From the NCBI RefSeq assembly GCF_000455345.1, contig NZ_HG315690.1:2640313-2704312 (forward strand): DNA of 64,000 nt, read 5' to 3'. Origin of the DNA: Halopiger goleimassiliensis (GTDB taxonomy: Archaea; Halobacteriota; Halobacteria; Halobacteriales; Natrialbaceae). The notes beneath the pieces were generated by a model, which did not search any database, was not told where the DNA came from, and was given only the letters and a program-made list of their open reading frames with translations. A program made the position numbers and the translations under genes. Below are positions 44,849 through 54,060 of the stretch, piece by piece (the first letter of the stretch is position 1; every line of letters starts with the position of its first letter).

Positions 44849-44954
44849 CAGCGTCGACCCGGTTCGCGGAACCGGCCACTAGTTTCAGGTATTCGAGTAG
44901 ATCGATAACGCAACCGATCCGGTAGCCGTACGTATCACGTTCGAAGACGTTCAC

Positions 44955-44980
44955 ACTTATGTAAGTATCCTAACAAGTAT
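44955..44980. promoter_or_regulatory. palindrome and repeats in RND exporter promoter
   Basis: ACTTATGTAAGT is a perfect 12-bp palindrome. AAGTAT recurs at 44963 and 44975 in AT-rich DNA 65-90 bases before the RND ATG; the second copy merges with a TATA-like AAGTATAAG. It could be the target of the TrmB-like regulator made by the same operon. Confidence 0.45.
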
Positions 44981-45044
44981 AAGCGGCCGTTTTGTAGGAT
45001 CATCACAACAGCATGGTTCCCCGACGAGCAACGGAGGCGATCGA

Positions 45045-48000
45045 ATGAGTCTGGCGGATCGGATCGCCGACGTCGTAACGTCCCACTCGAAAATCGTTCT
45101 CGTTGCACTGCTGCTGACGACCGCACTCGTGGGTGCGGGAATGCCGATGGTCGACGACGACTCCTCGCTCGACCAGTTCGAGAGCGAGTCGCCGGAAGCA
45201 CAAGCCGCCGAGGAGATCGACGACCGGTTCGGCAGCGAGGCACGCGAGAACACGACGTCGATACAGTTGATCCACCGCGGCGACGCGGCAGAGGTCAACG
45301 TGCTCGACCGAGAGGGGTTGATCGACTCCCTCGAGTTCCAGCAGACGCTGCGGAACAACGAGTCGATCGACGAGACGCTGGTCGAGGAGGACCCGATCAC
45401 GGGCGTCGAGAACATCGTCGCGATGACCGCCCACACCCAGCAGCGAGTCGCCGAACTCGAGAACCGCAGCGAGGAACTCGCCGAGGAAGGTGAGGAACTC
45501 CAGGCTCTCGGGGAGGAACTGGCCGAACGCGGCGAGGAACTCGAGGAACGCGGCCAGGAACTCGCCGAGCGCGAGGCCGAACTCGAGGCCCGTAGCGACG
45601 CGCTCGAGGCCGGGATCGACGAGGCCCGGGACATCCAGCGCGAGTACGAGGAGTTGAACGCGACGACCGACGAGGACGACCCCGAGTACGAACAGCGGGC
45701 CGCCGAACTCGAGGCCGCGTTCGACGACCTGATCGAAGAGACGACCGAAACGGCCGACCTCGACGAGGAGCAGGCCGCCGCGTACGAGGAGCGGGTCCAG
45801 CAGGCCCGCGCGATCGAGGCGGGGCTGTTCGAGATCGAGCAGGCGACCGACGACCCCGAATCGGTCCCCGAGTACCAGGAACTGAACGAGGACCTCGAGG
45901 GCGTCTACACCGCCGCGACGATGGGCGTCCTCCAGGAGGAGTACGAACAACTCGAGTCGGACTTCGAGGCGTTCGAGGAGGACCAGCAGACCCTCGAGGA
46001 GGAGCGAGCGGAACTCGAGGAGCGGCAGGAAGAACTCGAGGACGCGCAAGCGGAACTCGAAGACGACTGGGCGGCACTCGAGGCGGACGACGAGGACGAC
46101 GAAGGACTGTCGCTCGAGGAACAGATCGAGACGCTCGAGGAGATAGACGACGAGGCGTTCGAGGACGCGCTCGAGGCGTCGCTCTCCGAAGGCGACGACG
46201 AGGGCGAGGACGGGGCCGCTCTCGCGTTCATGCCCTCGGACTTCGAACCGGGATCGACCGAGGCCGACGCGCGGATGACCGTGATCAGCCAGGAGATCGC
46301 GGGCGACGCCGCCACGGAGATGGGGGCGACCGACGACGAAGGCGTCCTCGAGACGCAACTCGACGTCCGCGACCTCGCCGTCGAGCACGACCACGAGTAC
46401 GTCGTCTTCGGCGTCGGCATCATCTCCGACGAGATCGACCGCTCGATGGGCGATAGCCTCGCGATCGTCGGCCCGCTGGCGCTGGCGTTCGTCGTCGCCG
46501 CGTTGCTGATCGCCTACCGCGATCCGCTGGACATCGTCCTGGGCGTGGTCGGCATCCTCGTCGTGTTGATCTGGACGTTCGGCTTCATGGGCTGGACGGG
46601 GATCGCGTTCAACCAGATGATGGTGGCCGTCCCCGTGTTGCTGATCGGGCTCTCGATCGACTACGCGATACACGTCTTCATGCGCCATCGCGAACAACGC
46701 GAGGTGCTACGCACCTCGGAAAAGCAAACGGGGAGCGAGGTGACCCGTGAGCAGCGCGACCCCGATGAGACGACGGACACCGTCCGCGGCTCGATGACCG
46801 TCGCCCTGGCCGGCGTCGGGGTTGCGCTGGTCTGGGTCACCGCGACGACCGCCATCGGCTTCCTGGCGAACCTCGTCAGCCCCATCGCCCCGATCCGGGA
46901 GTTCGCGATCGTCAGCTCCGTCGGCATCGTCACGGCTCTGATCGTCTTCGGGGCATTGATCCCCGCCGCCAAGGTCGAACTCGACGCCCTGCTCGAGCGC
47001 TGGGGGTTCGACCGGCACAAGCGGGCGTTCGGGACCGGCGGCGGCCGGTTCAGCGACGTGCTCTCGGTCGGCTCCGTCGCGGCCAGGAGAATCCCGCTCG
47101 TGTTGCTGGTTGCCGTCCTCCTGCTGACCGCGGGCGGCGTTTACGGTGCCAGCCAGGTCGACACCAGCTTCGAGGAGGAGGACTTCCTCGCCGAGAGCCC
47201 GCCCGAGTGGACCGAACACCTCCCCGGCGGGATGAGTCCCGGCGAGTACCAGGCCGCCGACGACCTCGAGTACGTCAACGAACACTTCCAGCGCGACGAC
47301 CTCCAGGCCGAGATCCTCGTCGAGGGCGACGTCGCCGACGGGGACGTCCTCGATCGACTCGCCGACGCCCAGGGGGAGGCCGCCGACAGCCCGGTCGCCT
47401 ACACGACGGCGACCGGCGACGCGGACGTCGAGGGGCCACTCGCCGTCATGAACGAGACCGCGGCCCGCAACGACTCGTTCGACGAGCGCCTGCGCGCCGC
47501 CGACACGACCGGCGACGGGATCCCCGACGAGAACGTCTCCGCCCTGTACGACGAACTGTTCGAGGTCAACGAGGAGGGCGCGAGCGAGGTGCTCAACCGA
47601 ACGGACGACGGGACGTACGAGGCTGCACGCCTGCTGATCGGCGTCGACGGTGACGCTACGTTCGGGAACGTGACGGCGGAGATGCGCGACGTCGCGGCGA
47701 CGATCGACGACGACGATGTCGGCGACGAGAGAGCCGACTGGGCGAACGGCCAGGACGACGGGACGGCGGACGATGACGACGGCGCGGCGGCCGCCGGCGG
47801 CGTCAGCGCCATCGCGACCGGCGACCCGATCGTCAACTACATCGTCGAGCAAGATCTGTTCGATACGGTCATTCAAAGCCTCGCCGTCACGCTCGTGGCC
47901 GCGTTCGTCTTCCTGACGGTGGCCTACTGGATGACCGGCAACGGGGCCGCGCTCGGGGCCGTCACTCTGCTGCCCGTCGCCTTCGCCGTCAGCTGGATCC

Positions 48001-48491
48001 TGGGCACGATGTACCTGCTCGGGATGCCCTTCAACGTGCTGACGGGGATGATCACCAGCCTCACCATCGGGCTGGGCGTCGCCTACAGCATCCACGTCAG
48101 CGCCAGGTACACGCTCGAGCTCGAGCGCCAGGGCAACGCCTGGGCGGCGATGCACACCACGGTCACCGGAACCGGCGGCGCGCTGCTCGGGAGCGCGGCG
48201 ACGACGATCGGCGGCTTCGGGACGCTCGCGTTCGCCATCCTCCCGGCACTCCGGCAGTTCGGCATCATCACCGCACTGACGATCGCCTACGCGTTCGTCG
48301 CGAGCGTCGTCGTGTTGCCGACCCTGCTCGTGCTCTGGACGCGGTACTTCGGGCCGGACGTGTCGTTCGACGTCGGGACGGACCGACCGGCTACCCCGGC
48401 CAGCGACGGCGGGGTACCCGCTGATCCCCCGGCGGAGTCGGAGCGAACGCCGGACGACGCGGACGATGTCCAGGGAGGTGACCGCGAGTGA
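45045..48491 (+). CDS. RND/MMPL-superfamily exporter with long extracellular coiled coil
   Basis: 1148 residues. One helix at ~15-33, a large outer domain, then helices from ~470 (SLAIVGPLALAFVVAALLIA) through 'VPVLLIGLSIDYAIHVFMRH' and again ~945-1115, with 'TSLTIGLGVAYSIHVSARY', the MMPL-type repeat. The outer domain includes ~240 residues (~136-375) of Glu-rich heptad sequence such as EELAERGEELEERGQELAER, unusual for the family. A palindromic insert lies in a cytoplasmic loop at ~553-570. Substrate unknown; it may be a lipid or drug. It overlaps the regulator gene by four bases. Confidence 0.88.
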   Translation: MSLADRIADVVTSHSKIVLVALLLTTALVGAGMPMVDDDSSLDQFESESPEAQAAEEIDDRFGSEARENTTSIQLIHRGDAAEVNVLDREGLIDSLEFQQTLRNNESIDETLVEEDPITGVENIVAMTAHTQQRVAELENRSEELAEEGEELQALGEELAERGEELEERGQELAEREAELEARSDALEAGIDEARDIQREYEELNATTDEDDPEYEQRAAELEAAFDDLIEETTETADLDEEQAAAYEERVQQARAIEAGLFEIEQATDDPESVPEYQELNEDLEGVYTAATMGVLQEEYEQLESDFEAFEEDQQTLEEERAELEERQEELEDAQAELEDDWAALEADDEDDEGLSLEEQIETLEEIDDEAFEDALEASLSEGDDEGEDGAALAFMPSDFEPGSTEADARMTVISQEIAGDAATEMGATDDEGVLETQLDVRDLAVEHDHEYVVFGVGIISDEIDRSMGDSLAIVGPLALAFVVAALLIAYRDPLDIVLGVVGILVVLIWTFGFMGWTGIAFNQMMVAVPVLLIGLSIDYAIHVFMRHREQREVLRTSEKQTGSEVTREQRDPDETTDTVRGSMTVALAGVGVALVWVTATTAIGFLANLVSPIAPIREFAIVSSVGIVTALIVFGALIPAAKVELDALLERWGFDRHKRAFGTGGGRFSDVLSVGSVAARRIPLVLLVAVLLLTAGGVYGASQVDTSFEEEDFLAESPPEWTEHLPGGMSPGEYQAADDLEYVNEHFQRDDLQAEILVEGDVADGDVLDRLADAQGEAADSPVAYTTATGDADVEGPLAVMNETAARNDSFDERLRAADTTGDGIPDENVSALYDELFEVNEEGASEVLNRTDDGTYEAARLLIGVDGDATFGNVTAEMRDVAATIDDDDVGDERADWANGQDDGTADDDDGAAAAGGVSAIATGDPIVNYIVEQDLFDTVIQSLAVTLVAAFVFLTVAYWMTGNGAALGAVTLLPVAFAVSWILGTMYLLGMPFNVLTGMITSLTIGLGVAYSIHVSARYTLELERQGNAWAAMHTTVTGTGGALLGSAATTIGGFGTLAFAILPALRQFGIITALTIAYAFVASVVVLPTLLVLWTRYFGPDVSFDVGTDRPATPASDGGVPADPPAESERTPDDADDVQGGDRE
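46700..46748 (+). repeat. intragenic two-hairpin palindromic insert in RND exporter gene
   Basis: Hairpin 1: 46700-46707 / 46711-46718, perfect 8-bp stem (CGAGGTGC-TAC-GCACCTCG). Hairpin 2: ACGGG / CCCGT (46728-46748). Codon phase of hairpin 1 equals that of the copies in paaC, the M28 peptidase and pepF. Encodes EVLRTSEKQTGSEVTREQRD in a cytoplasmic loop between helices. Confidence 0.55.
48473..48481 (+). promoter_or_regulatory. Shine-Dalgarno site for trmB-like gene
   Basis: GGGAGGTGA, six bases before the GTG at 48488 and inside the exporter gene. It supports that GTG as the start. Confidence 0.6.
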
Positions 48492-49258
48492 CCGACGACG
48501 CGACCGACCCGACGGAGGTCGAAGCCGTCGAGGCCTTCGAACGCCTCGGGCTGACCAGCTACGAGGCGAAGGTCTTCATCGCGCTCCACCGGCTCGGCTC
48601 GGGCACCGCACGGGACGTCTCCCGGGTCGTCGACGTTCCCCGCTCGCAGGTCTACAGCGTCGCCGAGAGGCTCGCCGAGCGCGGTTTGCTCGAGATCCAG
48701 CAGTCGAGCCCGATCCGCTACCGGCCCGTTCCCATCGAGGAGGCGCGGGCGACCATCGAGGAGCGGTTCGAACGCGAGCGCGAACGCGCCTTCGAGTACG
48801 TCGACGCGGTCCGTACGGACCCGACCGGCGAGGAGGAACGCGAGGACATCTGGACGGTCCGCGGGACCGACCGCGTCACGGACCGAGTGGTCGACCTCTG
48901 CTCGCAGGCGGAGGAGCGGATCGTCTTCGGAACCCGCCTGCCGGAACTCGTGACCGACGCGATCGAGCGCACCCTCGAGCGCCAGGCCGCGGCCGGTCGC
49001 ACCGTGGTCGCCGTCTCGCGCGACCAGGCGGTTCGCGAGCGAGTGAGCGCGCTCGAGGGAGTGGTCGTCGAGTCGTCGCCGGCCCACCGCGAGGGCGACG
49101 ACCGATCGGGCCGGATTCTCCTGGTCGATGACGACGCCGTTCTGCTGAGCGTCGTCGACGACGACGGGAGCGAGACGGCCATCTGGAGCGCCGGCTCGCT
49201 GTTCGCCAGCGTCCTGATCCAGCTCATCGAGGCGAACCAGCAGGTTCGCGAGTCCTGA
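48488..49258 (+). CDS. TrmB-like HTH transcriptional regulator
   Basis: 256 residues. The N-terminal TrmB winged helix reads 'FERLGLTSYEAKVFIALHRLGSGTARDVSRVVDVPRSQVYSVAERLAERGLL'. A helical linker (ERFERERERAFEYVDAV) follows. The C-terminal part is PLD-like and includes 'AEERIVFGTRLPEL'. It starts with GTG and overlaps the exporter stop by four bases, so it is probably a local autoregulator of the efflux operon. Confidence 0.88.
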   Translation: MTDDATDPTEVEAVEAFERLGLTSYEAKVFIALHRLGSGTARDVSRVVDVPRSQVYSVAERLAERGLLEIQQSSPIRYRPVPIEEARATIEERFERERERAFEYVDAVRTDPTGEEEREDIWTVRGTDRVTDRVVDLCSQAEERIVFGTRLPELVTDAIERTLERQAAAGRTVVAVSRDQAVRERVSALEGVVVESSPAHREGDDRSGRILLVDDDAVLLSVVDDDGSETAIWSAGSLFASVLIQLIEANQQVRES

Positions 49259-49294
49259 TCGCGCTCGATCACCGACTAGCCAGGTGCCGACGCC

Positions 49295-50752
49295 TCAGGA
49301 GTCGCCCCACGCGTCGGGCCACAGTTCGGCCGCACGCATGCCCGACTCGAAGTCCTGTTCCTGCAGTCGCTCACGGAGGCGGTTCGCCTCGAGTCGCTCC
49401 ACGCTCGTATAGGTCAGTTCGGCGACCAGCGTGGCCGTCAGCACGGCGTGTTCCCGGAGGTTCCGGGGGTCGACCTTGTCGCGGGTATCCGCGGTGGTGT
49501 GACCCCAGCCACGCCCGCGCTCGCGACCCTCGGGGGGTTCGCTGTGGAGTTGCAGCGCGGGCACCCCGTTCCGGAGGAACGGCCAGTGGTCGCTGAACGG
49601 ATGCGGGTCCGGATCGACGGCCAGCGGCTGTCCGAGCACGTCGGTGACGCGTTCGGCGAGGGCCTCGAGATCGTCCGAGGCGTGGGTCAGCGCCCGCAGG
49701 TTCCGGTACCGACCCGCGCCGTCGACGTTGACGACCGCGCGGACCGCCTCGAGATCGAGTTCGTCGGCCAGCGCCTCCGCGCCGAGCAGGCCGATCTCTT
49801 CGCAGCCGACGCCGACGATCCGGACCCGACAGTCGAGGGCGTCCTCGATGGCGGTCAGGACGTTCACCGCGCCGACGACGGTCGCGATTCCACAGCCGTT
49901 GTCCAGTGCACCCTCGGTGATGTCGTGGGCGTCGTAGTGGGCCACGACGACGACCTCCTCTTCGGTGTCGGCATCTCGCGGGCGCTGCCCGCTCGAAGAC
50001 TCCGAGGCGCGCGACGCCTCGCTACCAACGGTCCCGTGGACGTTCTGGCTCGTCCCCGGCTGGGTCCGCGCGTCGACGCGGATGCGGGCGCGGGCGTCCC
50101 GGTCGGCGTACTCCCGGAGCCAGTCGCCGGTCTCGCTGCTGACGCCGATCCCCGGAATCGCGGCTTCGGTGTCGAACTTCAGCGCGCCCGTCGGCGGCAA
50201 CTGCCCGTCGACGTGGTTGGCGAAGACGAACCCGGTCGCGCCGGCCGCGATGGCGTGGCCGAACTTCTCCATCCGGTGGACGAACCGCTGGCCCGGCGGC
50301 GTCGTCGTGCTCGCGATGGCGACGGCACCTTGCAGGTCGGCGTTCTCGATCTCCTCGGGCGTCCCGTAACCGACGTCGACGAGCGGCCCCTCGACGTCGC
50401 CCGCCGGCGAGTACGGCAGCGCGATCGCCTCGAAGGACCGATCGACGTCGCGGCCGTCGTCCGCCTTCGCGTCGCCCTCGAGCACGGCGAACTCCGTCGA
50501 CCCCCGCTCCCAGTACTGCATCTCGAACTCCCGAATCTCGCGGTTCTCGAGGCCGGCGTCGGCGAACGCCTCGCGAACGATCTCGGCGGCCCGTCGCTCG
50601 CCGGGCGAGCCGCCCATCCGGTGGGGGAGTTCGGTCAACCGGGTCAGCAGTCGCCAGGGACGGTCGTCGGTCCACGCGCGGCCGATCGCCGACTCGAGGT
50701 GTCCGTCGGTCGTCACGGCGATGCTCCGTTCGGTCGACCCGCCTTCGTCCAT
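49295..50752 (-). CDS. M28-family zinc aminopeptidase with PA domain
   Basis: 485 residues. A protease-associated domain (~115-240) is inserted before the catalytic part. Zinc ligands: 'VAHYDAHD', 'GALDNGCG', 'GCEEIGLLG', 'NVDGAGRY' and 'GWGHTTADTRDKV'. No signal peptide, so cytoplasmic. A 24-residue Ser/Arg/Asp-rich loop (GSEASRASESSSGQRPRDAD) between the PA region and the first zinc motif is encoded by a palindromic insert. Confidence 0.88.
   Translation of the reverse strand: MDEGGSTERSIAVTTDGHLESAIGRAWTDDRPWRLLTRLTELPHRMGGSPGERRAAEIVREAFADAGLENREIREFEMQYWERGSTEFAVLEGDAKADDGRDVDRSFEAIALPYSPAGDVEGPLVDVGYGTPEEIENADLQGAVAIASTTTPPGQRFVHRMEKFGHAIAAGATGFVFANHVDGQLPPTGALKFDTEAAIPGIGVSSETGDWLREYADRDARARIRVDARTQPGTSQNVHGTVGSEASRASESSSGQRPRDADTEEEVVVVAHYDAHDITEGALDNGCGIATVVGAVNVLTAIEDALDCRVRIVGVGCEEIGLLGAEALADELDLEAVRAVVNVDGAGRYRNLRALTHASDDLEALAERVTDVLGQPLAVDPDPHPFSDHWPFLRNGVPALQLHSEPPEGRERGRGWGHTTADTRDKVDPRNLREHAVLTATLVAELTYTSVERLEANRLRERLQEQDFESGMRAAELWPDAWGDS
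49978..50021 (-). repeat. intragenic two-hairpin palindromic insert in M28 peptidase gene
   Basis: On the coding (minus) strand hairpin 1 is CGAGGCG / CGCCTCG (50021-50003) and hairpin 2 GCGGGC-AGC-GCCCGC (49992-49978). Order, spacing (10 bases) and codon phase match the pepF copy; encoded SEASRASESSSGQRPRDA aligns with pepF SEAQSASDESSGDEPRDS. Confidence 0.6.
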
Positions 50753-50883
50753 ACGCGTACGTAGCCCTCGCGGCCGGATAGGCTATGGGGTGTCACGCGG
50801 CAGGGACCGTCCCCGCCGTCGCGTGAACGCGTCGTCGAAAACGGATATCCTTATGACAGTTCGCTGACCTCGTTCGTGCAGAG

Positions 50884-51732
50884 ATGGGGCGACTCCGAAT
50901 CGCGATCGGAACGCTCTCGGTGCTGCTCCGCGCGCCGTGGACGCTCCTGTATCCACTCGCCGTGCTGGCGTTCACCGTCGGGCTGCTGTGTGGGGTGGTC
51001 GGGGCCGTCGGCTGGACGTTCGTTCGGCTGCTCTCCGGGGAGCTGTCGACCGGCGGGAACGTCCTGCTCTCGACGGCCGTGGTCCTCGGCACCGTCGCCT
51101 ACTTCGTTCTCGTTCCGATCGTCCTGGTCTTCCTGTTGAGTGCGTTCAGTTACGAGGTGTCGTCGGTCTACGAGCGAGGATTCGCGGTCCCGGGTTCGGG
51201 CCTCGTGGTCGCGGCACGACGCGTCCGGCTCGTGATCGCTGCCGCCGTGTTGACCGGCACGAGGATGGGTGAATCCCACCTGCCGGCGCTGGGCCGACTC
51301 GCGGAACTGGTCGATCGGCCGGCAGGAGGACCGACGTTCGTCGCCGCCTTCGTCTTCGCGGTCATCGCCGGTGCGACGGATACCTCGTCGCTCGCCGCCG
51401 CCTTCGACGAGTTTCGGGCGGGGCTCGAGGCACGACTCGAGCGGACGACGGTCGAACCGATCCGGGTCGACGCCGTCGTGGGGGCGATCGGAACGGTCAC
51501 GATGATACTGGCCGGGGGCCTGCTCGCGCTCGAGTGGTTCGACCTCGGCTCGGTCAGCGTGGGTCCGCTCGGGACCGTCGGTCTCGCCATCGTCACCGTC
51601 GCCGCGGGAATCCTGGCGATGTTCGTCGTCGCGATGATCGGGTACGTCGTGCTCACGACGGCGATCTACCGGGCTGCAATGGGGGACGAGACGCCGCTCG
51701 TTTCCGATCCCAGCCGGCTCCTTCGGTCCTGA
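50884..51732 (+). CDS. hypothetical multi-pass membrane protein
   Basis: 282 residues with about six hydrophobic segments: ~13-40, ~58-95, ~115-130, ~155-170, ~200-220 and ~225-262. It resembles haloarchaeal 'DUF4013-like' membrane proteins but I do not recognise the family with confidence. It is convergent with nothing and divergent from the M28 gene. Function unknown. Confidence 0.7.
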   Translation: MGRLRIAIGTLSVLLRAPWTLLYPLAVLAFTVGLLCGVVGAVGWTFVRLLSGELSTGGNVLLSTAVVLGTVAYFVLVPIVLVFLLSAFSYEVSSVYERGFAVPGSGLVVAARRVRLVIAAAVLTGTRMGESHLPALGRLAELVDRPAGGPTFVAAFVFAVIAGATDTSSLAAAFDEFRAGLEARLERTTVEPIRVDAVVGAIGTVTMILAGGLLALEWFDLGSVSVGPLGTVGLAIVTVAAGILAMFVVAMIGYVVLTTAIYRAAMGDETPLVSDPSRLLRS

Positions 51733-51808
51733 CCGGGGGGTCGATCGAGCACCCTGTGTGGGTTCGTCGTTCGACACGCTTTACCACTCCGAATTCGAAC
51801 GACCCCCC

Positions 51809-53653
51809 ATGAGTTCCGTTCCCGAACGCTCCGAGATCGACGACGAGTACACGTGGGATCTCGAGAGCATCTACGCGACGGACGACGAGTGGGAGGACGC
51901 CTACGAGCGCGTCGCCGACCGGATCGAGGACCTGGCGGCGTACGAGGGTCGGGTTACCGACGACGGCGAGACGCTGCTCGAGGTCTTCGAACTGTACGAG
52001 GAGATCATGCGGGAGGTCTCGACCGTCGCGGCCTACGCCCGGATGCGCCGCGACGAGGACACGACCGACCAGCACTACCAGGCGCTGACCGCCCGCGCCC
52101 AGTCGCTGGCTGCGGACGCCCAGTCGGCGGCGTCGTTCATCGAACCCGAACTCCAGGAACTCACCCGCGAGGAGTTCGACGCGATGGTCGAGGCGGTGCC
52201 GGAACTCGAGACGTACGATCACTACGTCGACGACGTGTTGCGGATGAAACCCCACACGCGCTCGGCGGAGGTCGAGGAACTGCTGGCGGATCTGAGCGAG
52301 GTGACGGGGGCGGCCGGCGACGTCTACACCATGCTCTCGAACGCGGACATGGAGTTTCCCGCCGTGGAGGATAGCGAGGCGCAAAGCGCCTCGGACGAGT
52401 CGAGCGGCGACGAGCCGCGAGACAGCGGGGGCGAACCGGTCCGGATCACCCAGAGCAACTTCACCAACCTGCTCAAGCGGCCCGACCGCGACTTCCGAAA
52501 ACGGGTCTACGAGGCCTACTTCGACGAGTGGGAGTCGATGCGCAACACGGTCGCGACGGCCTACAAGAACAGCGTCAAGGCCGACGTGAAACTCGCCCAG
52601 GCACGGGACTACGATACCGCCCGCGAAGCCGCGCTCGACGGGCCGAACGTCCCCGTCGAGGTCTACGACACTCTCGTCGACACCGTCCACGACGAACTCG
52701 ACGAACTCCACCGCCACGCGGAACTCAAACGCGAGGCCCTCGGTGTCGACGAACTGCGGATGTGGGACCTCTACATGCCCCTGACCGGCGACGAGGGGCC
52801 GGACGTCGAGTACGACCGGGCGACCGAGTACGTCGTCGACGCGCTCGAACCGCTCGGCGAGGAGTACCAGTCCCGCGTCGCCGAGGGCCTCGAGTCGAAC
52901 TGGGTCGACGTCTACGAGAACGAGGGCAAACAATCCGGCGCGTACTCCGGCGGCACGTACGACACCCAGCCGTTCATCCTGATGAACTACCAGGACGACA
53001 TCGCCTCGATGTACACCCTCGCACACGAACTCGGCCACTCGATGCACTCCGAACTGACGAAGGAGGAACAACCCTACGTCTACTCGGACTACGAGATTTT
53101 CGTGGCCGAGGTCGCCAGCACGGTCAACGAGGCCCTCCTTACCCAGCACTTGCTCGAGACCGTCGACGACCCCGAGTTCCGCAAGCACGTCCTGAACGAG
53201 TTCCTCGAACGGGTCCGCTCGACGCTGTACCGCCAGACGCTGTTCGCCGAGTTCGAACACGAGGCCCACCGCCTCGAGGAAGCGGGCGAACCGCTCACGG
53301 CGGACCGACTGGACGAGGTTTACCGCGACCTGAAGGCGACCTACTACGAACCCGCCGCCATCGACGACCGGATCGCCCGCGAGTGGATGCGCATCCCGCA
53401 CTTCTACCGGGCGTTCTACGTCTACCAGTACGCGACCGGCATGTCCGCCGCGCTGGCGATCAGCGACCGCATCTTCGAGGAAGGCGAAACGGCGGCCGAG
53501 GATTACCTCGCGTTCCTCCGGCGCGGCTCGCGGGAGTACCCGCTCGAACTGTTGCGGATCGCCGGCGTCGACATGAGCAGTTCGGAGCCGATCGAACGCG
53601 CGCTCGGTACGTACGGCGACCGACTCGACGAGATGGCCGATCTGCTCGGCTGA
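51809..53653 (+). CDS. pepF: oligoendopeptidase F (M3B)
   Basis: 614 residues. Opens with 'SEIDDEYTWDLESIYATDDEWEDAY'-type PepF sequence; catalytic H406-E-L-G-H410 (TLAHELGHSMHSEL), the third ligand in 'FVAEVASTVNEALL' and 'FYRAFYVYQYATGMSAALAI' near the end. It is a cytoplasmic oligopeptidase. A palindromic insert gives an extra loop at ~189-210 (DSEAQSASDESSGDEPRDSG), absent from typical PepF. Confidence 0.92.
   Translation: MSSVPERSEIDDEYTWDLESIYATDDEWEDAYERVADRIEDLAAYEGRVTDDGETLLEVFELYEEIMREVSTVAAYARMRRDEDTTDQHYQALTARAQSLAADAQSAASFIEPELQELTREEFDAMVEAVPELETYDHYVDDVLRMKPHTRSAEVEELLADLSEVTGAAGDVYTMLSNADMEFPAVEDSEAQSASDESSGDEPRDSGGEPVRITQSNFTNLLKRPDRDFRKRVYEAYFDEWESMRNTVATAYKNSVKADVKLAQARDYDTAREAALDGPNVPVEVYDTLVDTVHDELDELHRHAELKREALGVDELRMWDLYMPLTGDEGPDVEYDRATEYVVDALEPLGEEYQSRVAEGLESNWVDVYENEGKQSGAYSGGTYDTQPFILMNYQDDIASMYTLAHELGHSMHSELTKEEQPYVYSDYEIFVAEVASTVNEALLTQHLLETVDDPEFRKHVLNEFLERVRSTLYRQTLFAEFEHEAHRLEEAGEPLTADRLDEVYRDLKATYYEPAAIDDRIAREWMRIPHFYRAFYVYQYATGMSAALAISDRIFEEGETAAEDYLAFLRRGSREYPLELLRIAGVDMSSSEPIERALGTYGDRLDEMADLLG
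52375..52418 (+). repeat. intragenic two-hairpin palindromic insert in pepF
   Basis: Hairpin 1: CGAGGCGC-AAA-GCGCCTCG (52375-52393). Hairpin 2: GCGGC-GACGA-GCCGC (52404-52418). The block 52401-52421 is identical over 21 bases to 17145-17165 in paaC, with the same codon phase. Confidence 0.65.
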
Positions 53654-54060
53654 GTCGACGCGGGCGCTGCGCGTTCGCACTCCTGAGGGGTTCCGCGCCG
53701 GTACCGCCGTGAACGGAGCGGACGATACCGACCGGCCAGCGGCACTCACCCGCTCCCGTCAGGCCAACCGCGACCGTTCGGTCTGGGCCACCCATACCGA
53801 CTCACCCACCTGTAGGTGGTCCTCTCGGGCGTAGCGGTCGGAGGATCGGCGTCGCGGAAGTCTCGTCGTGGTTCGATTACCCGCGACTCGATACGCCGCT
53901 CGAACGTCGCGTGCCGGTTATCGGATACCCCGCTTTCGCAATCATCGGTCGGATCCGACGAGAGACCCTCGTTGCAATACCTTTCCGTTAGACATCTGTA
54001 ACTACCATCCGTTCTTATAGAATAATTTACATTTGGTGGCGGAATCTGGTAGGGCGTATC
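53654..54060. other. intergenic region with hairpin and promoter
   Basis: No gene seen over about 400 bases. It holds a 6-bp hairpin CCACCT-GT-AGGTGG (53806-53819) and, near the right end, AT-rich promoter DNA for the M14 peptidase. Confidence 0.5.
54013..54021 (+). promoter_or_regulatory. TATA box for M14 carboxypeptidase gene
   Basis: TCTTATAGAA in AT-rich sequence ~40-48 bases before the ATG at 54061; a second AT run (AATAATTTACAT) follows. Confidence 0.45.

Noticed and set aside
53865..53885. GGTTCGATTACCCG resembling a tRNA T-loop
   Set aside because: No acceptor stem, D-arm or anticodon arm could be fitted around it.
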